This document shows positions 39,001-52,634 of a stretch of DNA of 64,000 nucleotides, piece after piece. The notes under the pieces are model-generated. The model had not been told where the DNA came from. It saw nothing but the letters and a program-made list of their open reading frames with translations, and searched no databases. The DNA comes from Rotaria macrura (Eukaryota; Rotifera; Eurotatoria; Philodinida; Philodinidae): the NCBI GenBank assembly GCA_900239685.1, contig OENT01000456.1, positions 49,995 to 113,994 of the forward strand, given 5' to 3'. A program made the position numbers and the translations under genes. Position 1 is the stretch's first letter, and each line of letters opens with the position of its first letter.

Positions 39001-39658
39001 TATATTCAATGATATGTGGTAGTTGTTGTTTGAAGATTTGATTAAATATAACACCAAATAAAGTACATATAACGATAGGATTTTGACTTATGTTACGAAA
39101 AACGACTGATACTAAATGAAATTTATTCCATGATTTATCTCGATGTTTTCGTTCATCGTCTAAATGTTTCTGTATTTCGATTAGAAAAAATCCAATGGGA
39201 TTAAGTATAACGAGTGATATAGGTGCAATTAAATAAACATACCGACCATATTCAGGATGAGTTGGCTTATAAACAGCTTCGATAATTGGTAATATCAATG
39301 CAAAATCGTTACTTTGCGTTGTCATTATAGCATAGTGTCCCATGCTAGCAAAATTTCTCGGTCGTACAGTTATCAAAGTTACAATTATTGTCAGAAAAAA
39401 AACTATAGTTTTACTAAGAAGGACAGATGTAAGAAATTGCCATGAAACACTTTGAAATTGTATATTAACAAGATTCTTAAATATAATAGCAGGTAATGCA
39501 AAATTACTAATGTAACGTGAAAGACCAATGGAATGAGTATTTGTTAAAAGATTTAACTGACCAGCTATATAGCCAGCACCAATTATGAAAAAACATTGAG
39601 TAAGTGCTGGATAAAGTTCTCCGTCCGAAACTGACAGAATATTATTAGTTTCATTCAT
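36028..39658 (-). CDS. GPR155: GPR155/LYCHOS-like: PIN-type transporter fused to a seven-helix domain, no DEP
   Basis: Six minus-strand exons join in frame: 38253-39658, 36577-37097, 36439-36518, 36272-36367, 36158-36219 and 36028-36094, giving 743 residues. Residues 1-350 form a ten-helix auxin-efflux-carrier-like unit (LYPALTQCFFIIGAGYIAGQ, SNFALPAIIFKNLV, MTTQSNDFALILPIIEA, GTAPTAPSVIFYV). The rest supplies further hydrophobic helices like the GPCR-like part. The exon 5 sequence GIITFLVFALDADLL matches the last helix before the DEP domain in LYCHOS proteins. Human LYCHOS senses lysosomal cholesterol and signals to mTORC1 through GATOR1. Here the model ends 22 residues after that helix (MNCCRVTAQN, then TAA), so the C-terminal DEP domain is missing. 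TTAAG precedes the ATG. Intron 1 holds a hAT MITE. The last exon is short and is the least certain part. Confidence 0.85.
37154..37800. mobile_element. hAT-type MITE with 8-bp target duplication
   Basis: The element runs from 37162 to 37792 (631 bp). The termini TAGGGGTGCAACAAATC and its inverted copy are perfect. The flanking 8-mers TCTCTAGT at 37154-37161 and 37793-37800 are identical. TIR sequence and 8-bp duplication both fit the hAT superfamily. The interior has no transposase. It is filled with degenerate TTTGGGATTTGGA-type repeats on the left and CCAAATCCAAAT-type repeats on the right, so the whole element can fold into one long hairpin. It is inserted in intron 1 of the GPR155-like gene. 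Confidence 0.93.
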
Positions 39659-40797
39659 TATCTTAAAGAGACAACAGACAAAATAAGCTTTAATTTTGTT
39701 GAAGCCATTAATAGATTTTTATCTATCGCGAAGTATCAGAATTAGAAATCATCTATTTTATTCGGAATATAAAACACATTTATTTTATTCAATAGATTAT
39801 GATCGTTTTGTATTTACGATTACTTAAACGACTTGTACAAATAGATTTATCTTTATCTCAATTTTTCTTTTGCTAACTCTTCAGTTGTTCTACTGATGAT
39901 CTTTAAGTAGTTCTTTGTTGATAGAGCGTCAATAAATTCTTCTAGTCATCGTTTTTTATTCAATCACAAACATCTATAAAAATTAAACTCTCTTCATGTC
40001 AAGATATTTGACAGAATAATTTATACGATTTAAATAAATACAATTCATGGTCATGCCGTAACATATATACATGAATTAAACATATAGAATAACAGTGGAG
40101 ATTTTCCTTTCTTACGATTTATCTGATGTACAGTAATTATAATCTCATAATATAACTGTTTCTTTTCATTTGAGACGATACTTATATTTACAAATCGATA
40201 CTATATACACTGTCAAGGTTAATCCATGCTTGTTTTCTTCGTGTAAAATAACTTGTAATGTCAATATTTTATAAATCTCTCATGTTTTGCGACTATTTAT
40301 ACTTGTAACACTATTCTGAAAATTTCTTGGTTGCTATGTTTTTTTTTATTTAAACATGAAACACTAACTTGATTGATTTTATGAATTCCTAAGAAACCTA
40401 ACTAAAACCGATGCGATTTATATCGATTGAATATATTAAATTGTATTTGACGGCGTCGAAAAGCATCAACATTTAGTAGATTGACATAACAATATCACAT
40501 ATAGAGTATTTATTTGAATAAGTAAATGCACATAATTGATCAACATAAAATATAAGCATAATAAAAATTTACTGCAACCAACGAATGCTGATCATGATCA
40601 CTAGATGTCAGCTATAATAAATATGTATATACTAAATGAATCATTCGTGTCATAATCATAAAACAGAACAGAACAGAAAATATGAAACGTAAAATCAAAC
40701 CTATGGTTTTATTTTGATCTGTTTCTTTCCTTTTTTTTTCTTTTTTACTTTCTTATCGTATGCCAATGGTTGAATAATCTTTTTTTTTCTGTGAAAT
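39659..40797. other. Divergent intergenic region of the GPR155-like and receptor kinase genes
   Basis: 1.1 kb between the two start codons. It should hold both promoters. Several poly-T and TA-rich stretches are present, but no specific promoter motif can be named. On the minus side GTCTCTTTAAG lies just before the GPR155 ATG and resembles a splice acceptor. Confidence 0.5.
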
Positions 40798-43700
40798 ATG
40801 TTGCGAACATTGCTTATTTGTATCACGTTGCTTAATTACTATTTGAATGAAAGTAAATAATATGTTTCATTTTTCTAAAAAGAAATTATGTGTTTCATGA
40901 ATAGGTGCTTTAATTGAATATCCACCAAATGAGCATATTGAAGAACGTATTAGAAAAGATTTCGATTCAATTGATCCAATCTTTCGATACTATATTATTC
41001 CTCGTGAAATTCAGTTCCACACTAATGCGGTTAAAAGTGGTCTGCCATATTTTTTACGATGTAAAGGATCGCAGAAATCAATTAATTTTACTTTTCCAGT
41101 ATCTGCACTTAAAGTATGTCATGCATAAATCTTAACAAGTTCCTATTGATGAGAGTAGAAAATTCAGCTAATTTGATATTAAGTATTGCACCGTCGAAAA
41201 ATAGTTCAGTTCCTAGACAAATAATCGTAAAGTTGAATGTGATAGAATCTTGTTGCATTCATATCTGGATATTAGAGATGCTATTTGATAATACTGTTGT
41301 TGTAATATCATTAACCTTTGTTTTTTTCTACTATGGAATGCATTGAAAACTAACAGATAAAGGATGTTCATTCTTTAGTAACTTCACGTTCAACGTTCGG
41401 ATGGTAAATGTAAAAATGAAGACATACGTTGCTAAGACTCTCCGATCATCTTTTCTCAATCATTTCTTCTTCTTCTCAATCAAATTTCAAGCATTCGAAT
41501 TGAAAATTTCAATATAAAAAAAGTATTTCCGATAAAATATTTCACAAAGATTTTCATTGGTAAATCTCAATTCTACACAAAACTGTTTCTTGAGATACAC
41601 TGCGATTGATATCAAATATATTTGAATTCAGCTGCAGTTTTCATAAAATTTAAATATACGTAGTATATCTTTTTAAGAAACAATCTACAGACTTAGAGAT
41701 AGATTGTGTGTCGTTTGGCTTCTATAGTTCTCAAAGTCGGAATATGAACATTCTTAAGCAAATGAACTGAGGGAGGAGGAGTTTCTCTGCTGTTGGATGT
41801 GGTTCGAAGAGAAATGACTTCTTTGAGGTCAAATCATTTTGAAAAGGTTTTGCTTCAAATCCTTTATTTATGCTTCGGTATCAATCTGATCAGTCCTATC
41901 CTCTGTGTCAGATTAAAAGTGATTAAAGCATCTTAATAGTGCCAATCATCCAATATGTCCCATGAGAATCGAATCAAATAGTACGAGAACTCAATTTCAT
42001 TTTTAAATGACATTTTTCATCGTTGTCTGAGTTTACTGATAAACTTATCATGGTTATGAATCGAAAGCAATATTCAGGCAATGATAAAATATAAATAATA
42101 CAACGAAATAAATTCAAACCATATATCAAGTCCATGTAACACTCATCGACGCTTCTCGTTTACATTTTCACACCATAGTACAAATATAGATTTTGTTGCC
42201 ATCATCTAACCCATGCTTCCTTTTATTCTATTCAACAACAGTAACAGATGAAAATCCTCGTCCTATTGATTTCAGTTGTCATGCTAAACTTTCTCTTGTC
42301 GAAACGAATTCATACTTCATAGATGAATAAAACTATTCTTTCTAGTATTTATCCGTGACTTATGATGTGACAAATTATACAATCACTGCAAAATTACAAA
42401 AGAATCGATTAAATACGAATCTCGTCGGTCGTTATATATGCTCAGAAATAATTCAGGATAAAAAATACGAGACAACTGTTCACGTATTTATCCAAGGTAT
42501 ATAGATATATTCTATGACAAATTTTCTAATAAATTTTCCTAGATGGGCACTCTGTATTTACTAAAAAGCTTTATTCAAAAGTGTTCGAACAAAGTGGTAT
42601 TCATTTTTTTAATTTACCATGTCGAACGACGAATTGGTATCCGAAAATGTCATGTGACATACCATCCGATGGACAAAAATGTAAATTACGTCAATGTACA
42701 GCAGAAGAGCGTAAAAAAAATGAACTTAAATGTAATATGCCCATATGTGATAGTCAAGAACGATGTATTCCAGTTTATTACACACCTTCAAATTTAAAAC
42801 CAACGGTAATTTCCTCTCGTATCGAAGGACCATGAATAAGGATATCATTGTTTTAGAAAGTGTTTTTCGATCCACAAATTGGCTTTGCATTCGAAAATCC
42901 AACAATACCAAATACATTGACGTACTTTAAATGTATGAGTAATTATAAACCAAGTACAGAGGCAAAAGTTCCATTCGATTCATTGCATCGTATAAGTCAA
43001 CATTTTTACATGCAACTTAAAAACTTTTAATGAAACTTCGTTTATTTCTATCTAGCTGATTACGTACAAATTCATCAATCGAGTTTGAGTGTCATGAGTG
43101 ATGAAACTGTACGATTAACTTGTGAAATTCAATATGGAACAAAAGTTGATCGAAAAGTACCTACATTATTTTGGTTCGAAGATATTTATGATGTACAATA
43201 CTCATCGAAAATTTAGAAAAATGTTTTTAAAATCCTCTCTTTTTAAGCTTGATCTAGTATTAAATCAAACAGAAAAGCCAGCATTCAATCTTAAAACACA
43301 AGTCTACAGTCGAAATAGTTCAATAACATTGCGTGGTTTTAAGCCAAATAATATTTATCGTTTTTATTGTGTACGTATATCGGATCATGCACTTTATTCG
43401 CGTTCGATTGATATCACTTGTGTCAACGGTACGTATCACACAAATCGGTAACACGATTCTTATACATAGAGGAATAAGTTATATCGGTGTAGAGGAATTT
43501 CATTCCACTGGTAAATTCTAGCTATGTGAATGAATGGATAATTTTGAAGAGGATATAGCACGAACATTCATTGATATTTCGTAACGTAAGATGAATAGAT
43601 CAAAGATGCTCATCATCGCAGAAATGATAGTTATTCAATCCAAATGGAAATTTCTGCCTGTATTAGGAATAAACATTATCAACTATTAACGAATGTTTGC

Positions 43701-46700
43701 TCTTCATAATGGAATAGTTGAACAGTTTAATTCACTTTGTAGAATATGAGAAATAATTGAATATTGACTATATGCTTTATTTTTTTAGCATCTTCACTTG
43801 ATCTTGAAATCGATTTAAGTGAATCCAATATGGATAATAGAATTTCGTATGGTTCAAACGGTATTTATGATATTAGGATTTTTACTATTCCACGTTCGCC
43901 TGTTGTTCTCGATGTATCACGCAATGGAATTTCATTAGCAAATGATAAACGATTTGAAATTCAACTAGTGTAAGTACACAAAAAAATCTGTCGATAACGC
44001 AACAACAATTAACAAGCATTCTTGAACAGTGTTTCTAACAGAAATCTGAATTTAAAAGTTCAGATGTGTTTCATGTTTATCAGCAGAGTGCAAGATTATA
44101 CTTTGGTTTTCTACACTAAAGCGTAAAGTAGAGTATCAAACGTATTTATATCACTAGGATCTTGAATACTTTGTTATGATTGTGGATCCTTAGACACACT
44201 TCTTGAAAATTCTACTGCTCTATATAGCTATAGTAGATACTTGTTTAACGAAATAGAAAATATTAGACTCGATCTGAACGCTAAATAGATCATTTGAGAC
44301 CTTTATTAGATCAACTAATTACTTCTTCTTAGACAAATCTGATTTAGTATTTCCCAAGTAGAAAAACGAGTAGACATACGTACATCTAATTGTTGAAGAA
44401 CAATGAAATAGAACTTCGACATCAGGTCAATCAATAGAAAGATAAACGAAAATTTATTTTAAAGTTTTATAATAATAATCTGTTCAAACTATATAAATGT
44501 CTATCACATTCGATTTCATTCTAGAAATAATCAAGAAAATCAATATTATGAATTTACATTATCTATTCATAATGTGACATTTGAAGATGAAAAAGATCTA
44601 TTAGTTAATGTGAAATCGTCTAAACTAGAGAAGACAAAAGTCTTGAAACCGAACGTTGTCGGTATGAGAAATGAACCTACTTAGATTGATAGTATGTTGT
44701 TGTTTTTTTTTCAAATGTTTAACTTTCCACAGGCGATCCGGCTGGCCAATTGTTATTTATTTCCGATGAAAATTCACTTTCTACACCATTGCATAATGGC
44801 AAGCATGACAAAAACTTAAATATTTACTCTTATGGTGTATTTGAACATGAATCGTACCGTACCGTCTGTACGATTCGTCATCGTTCAGATATAAAACAGC
44901 CCATAAATATATTTATTCAATATTCTCAATGTTCGATCGATAGCTGTCTATCGAATCTAATCAATAAAACATGTCGAATGTCATCGAATCAACAAAAAAT
45001 GAATACTACATCGAATCTTATTAATAATTATGAAACACAATTTATAAGTAGTAATTTTCATAAACTTAATAACCCTTCTATTGGACATTATTATCTATGT
45101 TGCTATGAACAGAATGGGTTGATTAATATTGCGAAAGCCATAACAATTTTATCACGTAAGATAGTATTTCATTTAAAATAAGAATACATGTTTTAAATTC
45201 AAGATAATCGCAATATGTTTCATATCAATAGACCTGAATTCGGCTTGGTCACGGGTGATCCATTAACATATAGTTGTGAGGGTCATCAATTAATATACAA
45301 TACTCTTCAAATGATCTACTATGATGGCGTATTCACATATGAAAGAAATCATTTTGATCATGCATGGCGTCTTAAAGCAACGCATCAAGTTAAATCAGTA
45401 GATATCGATTGGAATGCAACAATCAAGTATTACATTACATATTTGTAGGTTAGAACTCATTTTTTTCCTCATCTTAGTGAACGTATTCGAAGTACAAGGA
45501 TTGAAATTAAAACGTCACGTTTAGGAATGATGGATAATAATAAATATTTTCAATGTATCGGTCTATCCAAAGTACCAAAATTGATTCCGAATATGAATGA
45601 TACCTATGTGATCAATGTAGATGGTAAATCAAGATTGAGATCTATCGACTGTCCGTTTTAGGTGAATTTCATTCGTTCTAGATCCAATACGTTTACAATT
45701 CCGAAATGATTTACAACAAGTATCTAGATTGTATCGAAAGTCTGGTGATAATATTGAATTCGATTGTGACTTTAGTGGAAGGCCAAAGCCAAAAATTATT
45801 TGGTTCAAAGGAAAGGCTTCAATGAACATTTATGATTCAACGTTACAATTCGGAGACAACAATAAAAGGTAGAAAGAAAACATTGTATACCGATTGAATT
45901 CATTTAATTGTTTAATACTCATATGACAACAAAAAAACAAACCATCGTGTTTTCTCGCCTATTTTCCTTTGCTCACATCTAATTTCAAAGAATAGTTTAT
46001 TATGAAACTTTTTAAATTTTGATAGTATTTACTTAACATAGTATGATTCTTCTTTTCATTTATCAATCGCTAGATCTTGCTGATGAAATCTTTGAATGAT
46101 CTATGGAGTTACATAGAATAGAGACGAATTTCAAAAAATCGTAATCATTTTAACTTTAAACCTGAGTCTATAAACGAAATAATAGGATTTTAAATTATAG
46201 GTAATACAAGAATTATTTCTTTTCAATACTTTCAGAACTATAAAAGGTTCAATAAGTGTCACTATAACTCGGTAAAATATCAAAAAAAACACGACCGTTA
46301 CAGAAGATTTCATCACTTCGATGAGCAAAAACGAAATGAGCAGTTTGACATGCATTCATCCATTAGATCATGCATTCAAAACTTGAATGCATGATTTCTG
46401 TCATAGGCGACATTTGCTGCGATGAAGAATAATGATTATCTTTATAGAAAAAGCAGCTAATGACAGTAGAATATCTATATTATTAAAACTCTAAATATGA
46501 TGGAACGACAGTTGCTAATCATAGAGAGCAAATTGTATATTTTCGTAATGAAAAAAGTACTTGTCTTAAGTATCATTTTACTGGGGATGCTTCTATAAGT
46601 GTGATAAGACAGTAGCTCATCTATGAAAATGAAGTGTTATTAAAATAGCATCTCCAATCTGAAATCAAAACTGCCGATAACATTGAAGGACAAATGAAAA

Positions 46701-49700
46701 CATTTTACATCTATTTATAAACATTCCAATCAGATGGTATTTCACAAGACAATTAGAGCATATATAAAATATTCATTCGTATGAGGTTCAAGTTGAAAGC
46801 CGAACTAATATCATCCATGATTGGAGTCAACTTCATTTACAGTAGAATCCGATTGTTCAGTACACCGAGAATTATTTCTATCTTAGTCTATCCATCACAC
46901 GTGTTCAAGCTGCTGACACGGGTTTTTATACATGTGAGTTAAATAATGGCCGCGATCAAATACTTCGACGAAGTTTTGATTTACGTGTTCAAGGTAAATG
47001 AGATCTGAACAGTACGCTCCACGTTGTTTGATAAATGTGTCTATGTAGGTGCGAATCCATATTCAAAAATTGGTCGTTTAACTGCTATATTTATAATTGT
47101 AGCTATCTTGCTACTTCTTCTCATGTGTATTTTATTGATAACTCTGACTATAAAATATTTTCAAATGAAACGAAAAGTGAATGGAAGTATGTTTCATGGA
47201 CAACAGTCTGGTGATCCAGAAGATGAATCTCAAGCGCTGATGAGTCAATTGTTTCGTATTCCATTGCCAGATAATTTTGCTTCAACACAACAAATTCGTA
47301 CACTGCTGAACTATGTTAATGGTGATCATTTACCATCAGTAAAAGATGACTTCAAAGAATTAGGTCGTGGACAGTTTGGTGTTGTTTACCAAGTGCGTTT
47401 ACCTGACGTTGATCTTGTTGCAGCAAAGACTCTGCCTGAAACAATACGTCAATCAAAACAACGTCGAGCTAAACGTAAACAAGGTCAAGATTTCGAAGAA
47501 AATGAAGAAATGATATCTAAACATGAAATTCGTAAGAAAAAAGCAGCCGAAATGTTAATTGATGAAATTAAAGTGATGCATAAAGCCGGTAGACACGTAA
47601 ATATTGTTGCATTAAAAAAAGTTGCTTATCCTGAGACAAAATTAAAATTTTTATTTCTCGGTGGACCCATTCGTGATGAAGATTCATTTTATTTAATGGA
47701 ACTTTGCTCGAATGGTTCCCTTGAATCTATGCTCAAACATTTTCTACAATCATCAACGAATACAAAAGAAAAAAAAATATCCTTATATGAAAAATTGTCA
47801 GAACAACTAGAACCTGGCATGTCCGTTGAACAAGCATCTGAGCAATGTATTCTAACCGTTGATGATTTAAAATTAGTAGCCTATCAAGTTGCTTGTGGTG
47901 TTGATTATTTAAATCGGCGGCAAATAGCTCATTGTGATATAGCACCAAGAAATGTTTTAGTCAATTCAAGATTTATTATGAAAATATGTGATTTCGGGTA
48001 AGAAATTTTTATGCATGATATATTTAGATCATATCTGTAGTCAATAAATGACTGTCTAGTTTAGCGACATGGACAACTTATAAAAATTATCGTGAAAAAC
48101 TTGCTCAATATGAAACTGTGCAACTAGAAAAGAAAAGTGTATGTATACAACATTGCTACATCTTGAAATGTAGAATATCAATGAGTTCTTTTAATCTTTC
48201 TACGATGCGATGTTCGATTGTGAAATATTCTCTATAACTACTAAATCGATAGTAAAAATAATCGTCTTATTTGATTAAATTAATTCTGTTAATCATGAGA
48301 ATGATTCTCATGTTGACGAATAGAACTTATGAAGGATAGAGTTGTACACACTGAGAATTGAAAAATCGAGAATAGAAATACAATTTTAGACTTTTGAATA
48401 CTTTCCGCTAAACTACCACTCTAACATTTTCATGTCTAGTCAATTATTTTTTAACACGTTTGTGTCAGTATTTGACCAAGCCGAGTATATTGCAAATCAG
48501 ATTAAAAACATTGTTCAGATGAAAATATTTTTACCGTCTTTGACATTGAAAGCAGAATCTTTGTATGATATATTTTTCTCATCGCATGTTCTTCAAAGGA
48601 AATATATTTTACAATTGGTCTGTGACCGCAGATAGCTCAGTAATATTGCACTGATGTTATTGAAATTGTATCAAACTTTGATATTAAAGTAAGGTGCAGC
48701 TTTCATCTAGTCGTTCATGCAAACTTGTATCTCATGAACTCTTCTATGAATAAAATTAGTTTTGGCGAAGAAATTGATTTTTACAAGGATGAAGGTGAAT
48801 GAAAAAAAGAAAATTAAGACGTTCTATACAGAGTTAAACGTTAACTAGCTGATAGAAGTGCAAAAAAGATAAAAAAGGCATAAAAAATATTATGTTTCCT
48901 TCAAAATTTTTAACAAGGTTCTCATTTCTCGAGAGTTACGTTAGACATGAAATCTTTTGATTCATATACGACTAATTTTAAGTCGATTAAATATTAATCG
49001 ACATTCTTTCTCAGAACTTTCAGAATAGTTCTCATTCAATATTAAACTAAAACCTTGGATAATAGCTGCAGTTCAGATCAACACTATGTAAATTGAATAC
49101 TTGTAGTCGGTACAAGTTTTTTTATTACTACTAGCAATACGCCTTCTAGTGTTTATTCTCTCATCTGTAGTTTCTCGTGCTACTAGTCTTAGTGAATAAA
49201 ATAGACCATCGTTTCTCATAGAATTTGTTTCTTTTATTCATAGAAAAAAGTTTTGATCGAAACTATTTCTATTCATCTTGTTGTTAAGTTAATCAAATGT
49301 TTCTTTACAAGTTCGATGGTTAAACGTCATGAAATTGTTTTTTTTTCTAACGTCTTTTAGTTCAATACTAGATGAAAAGATTACAATGGAAAAATTTGCT
49401 TTTAAAACAAGTTTCTATCAATAAATGAATGACACTAGTATTCGAATTTGAAATCTATCATTCTGAAAGTAATTAGTCTTTCCTCGCCATACAATAAACA
49501 CTTTTTTTCTAGTTCTCTAAAGGTAATACTAAAGAAGAAAATACTTTCCTATTTTATCTCAATAGAATGACATCGCAACATATAATTTAACACCTGAACT
49601 CGCCAAAGCTTTTTTACACGCATCAAATCCCGATGAACGATTGTTACTCAATAAATCATCGATTAAGTCCGATGTGTAAGTTGATCTATGTCTAGTAATG

Positions 49701-50547
49701 CATTTTTATTTGATTTTCGTAATAAGATGGTCGTTTGGAATATTTCTTTGGACATTATTTCTTAAATGTAAATATGCGAGTACATTGTGTCGATTTTATT
49801 ATGTATAATATTACTTTAAGGTCGAATCCGACCATTTGATAATCTACTAGAAGAACTGCACAATCGTTCCGATGGAAGTAATTTTTTTCATCAACTTGCT
49901 AGCATCATCAATGCAGGTCATGTTCTGCACTATATTGATTATCAACCGGAAATTCCGCGAAACATGTAACAATATCGTACCTTCTGTTCTTGATTAACGA
50001 TGAATTTCTTTGTTTTCCAATAGCTATGCAATTATTCGTGAATGTCTTGTGGATGAAAATCATCGGCCAGAAATGATACGAATTCGTGCCTTTTTATGTC
50101 ATTCAAAAATGTTATCGAAACAAGCTTTTGAAGTATTATTCTTTCACTTTGATGTCATAGTTATGTTTGTTTACTGATTCTTTCTTCTAGTATTATCGAT
50201 TAGAATACAATCGATATCAAGAAGAAAATGCAACCGATGATAATGTGGAGCGTTTCGGTGAAGATCAAGGTGTTAGTGTTCTTCCATCATTTGATAGTGG
50301 CAATCTTATCGAAAATGGAACTACTTCACGAGATCCCTTTCGTTTTGATGATGTGACTGTTCGCCCAACAGCAAAAGATGATGCTTATCAATCAACAATA
50401 GATTATTCTGAACAAGAAAAAGATTCATATTTAATACCTACACACACTTATGATCATAGCTCAGGAACAACTACAACTAACTCGAATGTCCCTGAAATTC
50501 ATAGAAAACAACCGAGTCCAAATATACCAGATGATAATTATCTGTGA
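40798..50547 (+). CDS. Receptor tyrosine kinase, VEGFR/PDGFR-like, divergent
   Basis: Twenty-one exons join in frame: 40798-40852, 40905-41113, 42346-42496, 42543-42805, 42857-42995, 43056-43192, 43248-43428, 43789-43969, 44525-44661, 44733-45155, 45204-45426, 45478-45623, 45682-45868, 46887-46993, 47049-47997, 48060-48138, 49566-49675, 49727-49779, 49821-49965, 50024-50132 and 50191-50547, giving 1446 residues. A signal peptide (MLRTLLICITLLNYYL) is followed by about seven Ig-like domains; the last has FDCDFSGRPKPKIIWF and ADTGFYTCEL. The TM helix is AIFIIVAILLLLLMCILLI. The kinase has GRGQFG, VAAK, the alphaC Glu (LIDEIKVM), a kinase insert, HCDIAPRNVLV, DFG, DVWSFGIFLW and ECLVDENHRPEM. 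HRD has become HCD and the usual KWMAPE block is replaced by YNLTPELAKA. A tail with YLIP and a terminal NYL may bind signalling proteins. Catalytic activity is plausible but uncertain. Confidence 0.88.
41114..42345 (+). other. 1.2-kb intron 2 of the receptor kinase gene
   Basis: It splits the first Ig-like domain. Short frames only; nothing recognised. Confidence 0.7.
45869..46886 (+). other. 1.0-kb intron 13 of the receptor kinase gene
   Basis: It splits the membrane-proximal Ig domain between the Trp-containing and Cys-containing halves. It has no recognised content. Confidence 0.7.
48139..49565 (+). other. 1.4-kb intron 16 of the receptor kinase gene
   Basis: It lies in the activation-loop coding region. 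The open frame 48432-48635 shows no domain. An activation-loop exon could be hidden here, but the joined frame is continuous without one. Confidence 0.65.
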
Positions 50548-52426
50548 CGTTCATCCATACGTATTTATACATATATATCAATATAAATTGACAGTAGCTT
50601 TTAATTTATGGAAATGTTATTCTGCTACAGCAACTATTATTCTTATTATGATCTTGTCTTTGATTATCTAATTGCGATCTTTTTTTTACAGTGCTTCTCT
50701 GTGATGTAATGCTTTCTTTAATTTTCTTTTTCTAACGATTTAGTTTACTTTAACGATAAATCAGTTCTTTTCGTAGATTGATAACATGGGACATGTATAT
50801 TTTGTTGAAACTGTATGTCACGTAAATTAATATGGATTACTTTGATGTCAAATTCATTTTATTTATAAACAGGTCGATGATATACTTGTGTTTGAGATTT
50901 TACAAGTAGATGAAAATTTGATTTACATCGATCATCCTCGTATTCTTCACATTCTGTCTTAAATCGAGAAATATTTCTTGAACTTAAATGCCCCAGCTCG
51001 TTCGTGACTCAGATCTATTTTCTCATGTGTCGAATGCCAAAAAGGACAGAAAAATAGAGAGAAAAATATTTTCGTTTAGTTTATTTCAGTTATAGCAAGT
51101 TTTCTGTTTCAGTTACGAAATCTTGAAAAACTCACGAATTAACTTCTACTTGATGATACTAGTTACATGTAGTTAGTGTGGATATAGATTTATTTGTGAT
51201 GGAACGTCAACACTCTGCTCATATGAATTTATTCTCTCTACTGAAAGGAGGGTCATACGCCGAATTGAGTTACGTTTGTTCATCATTCACACATAAAGAA
51301 ACAATGTGTTTTTGATCTTTGATGAAGCCTCACCTCTAAAAATCTGAAACTAGCCATTAGATACCCACTATTCTCATACAGTTTCAAGCCAATAGAATTT
51401 CGAAGGTGACGATTTTAGGCTCTAACGTTTGGTCTTTTGGAGGTCGTATTGAATAGGTGTCATTGAGATTGGTGGTGATGATATCAGATGTGTGCATGTA
51501 TTCTGATTGTACATGTGATCTGAAGGGGTAGATTCGTAGATTTTTTACTGTAGATATAGCTCCTAAAGTATTTCCGGTCGTAAGAGTTGTTCTCTAGGGT
51601 GAGCGATTGTGAATGATTATTTTTTTTGAATTTAGTTTTCTCACTCATAGCATACATGCTGCCCAATCAGCTAGTTTTTCAGTATCGTCGTAGGCTTATT
51701 TTTGCGCAAGTTCTTTTCCACTTTTGGGCTGCAGTGTTGTGTTTTTCTATTATAGACGTTGAAACTTGATCCCGTGGACAAAAATGATTCTATGTTGATT
51801 TACGTCGATCAATCACTAATGGATAGAACTGTAGAATTGAATCCATGTTCGTTTTTGAGACATCTAGTTCCTTCCATTCAGTTTATAGGTTTTATGATGT
51901 ACCGTTAGAGAAACAGTTAAAAATGAACACAAACCGAGTAGGGAAATTATGAGAAAGCTCTGTACCAAGTAGGCCATTGCTAGTATTAGTGGTCTCATAA
52001 AAATTTTATATGTAAAACGCGGTAATAAAAATCTCCTTCAGGTTTTTCTTGCAATTTCATCCAATCTTCTCAGTTCCTCCAGTAGAACCATCGAAGGCTT
52101 CACCTGAATTAACGCAAATTCAAAAGGACGCATGATAAGTGCATCATGGAGTTGTTTTTAAGGGAGATAATTAACGTAAATCGACGTGATTTCAACAAGA
52201 CTAGGTAGCATGACACAACCAATAATTGTTTTGGAGAGTACTTTTGACCTGGATTTTTATGGAGTTCTACTTTGTGGTGAAATGAACGAAAGAGCTTTAT
52301 GCTTGATCGAGATTTTCGTTGTTCTTTTGATGGTTTTGCAATATGCTCGGTAAGAAATCCCTTGACATCATAGAGAAATGTTTTTTCATTAATTAGATAT
52401 AGGAACAATATTGCCTTGAAGTCCGA
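50548..52426. other. Gene-free region after the receptor kinase
   Basis: 1.9 kb. Composition becomes less AT-rich after about 51 kb. A minus-strand frame (52109-52408) is open for 99 codons without a recognisable domain. It may be decayed mobile-element sequence. Confidence 0.5.
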
Positions 52427-52511
52427 CTATTACTCTTTTCAGAAAATCACGCGGGTGGATACAGCTATAATAGCTGTATCCACCCGCCTGATTTTCTGAA
52501 ATGGATAATAG
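52427..52511. repeat. Hairpin with about 40-bp arms
   Basis: The core GGGTGGATACAGCTA...TAGCTGTATCCACCC is perfect around a three-base centre. The arms extend outward through TTTCAGAAAATC with few mismatches. Other small palindromes follow (52614-52634). Probably a foldback transposon remnant. Confidence 0.85.
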
Positions 52512-52613
52512 TTCCAAATCTAATTCGCGATTGGATATTTCCACTAATGCGTTTGATTTTCCCGTGGCGTCCATAGTGGTTAAATAGCAGCGTTATAACG
52601 GCGCTATTGTAAT

Positions 52614-52634
52614 CAGACTGTGAGTCACAGTCTG
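52614..52634. repeat. Short palindrome
   Basis: CAGACTGTG and CACAGTCTG flank a three-base centre in a GC-richer patch (52560-52740) rich in small inverted repeats. Confidence 0.85.

Noticed and set aside
42543..42797. Alternative frame in receptor kinase exon 4
   Set aside because: The exon is in phase with its neighbours only in the Cys-rich frame.
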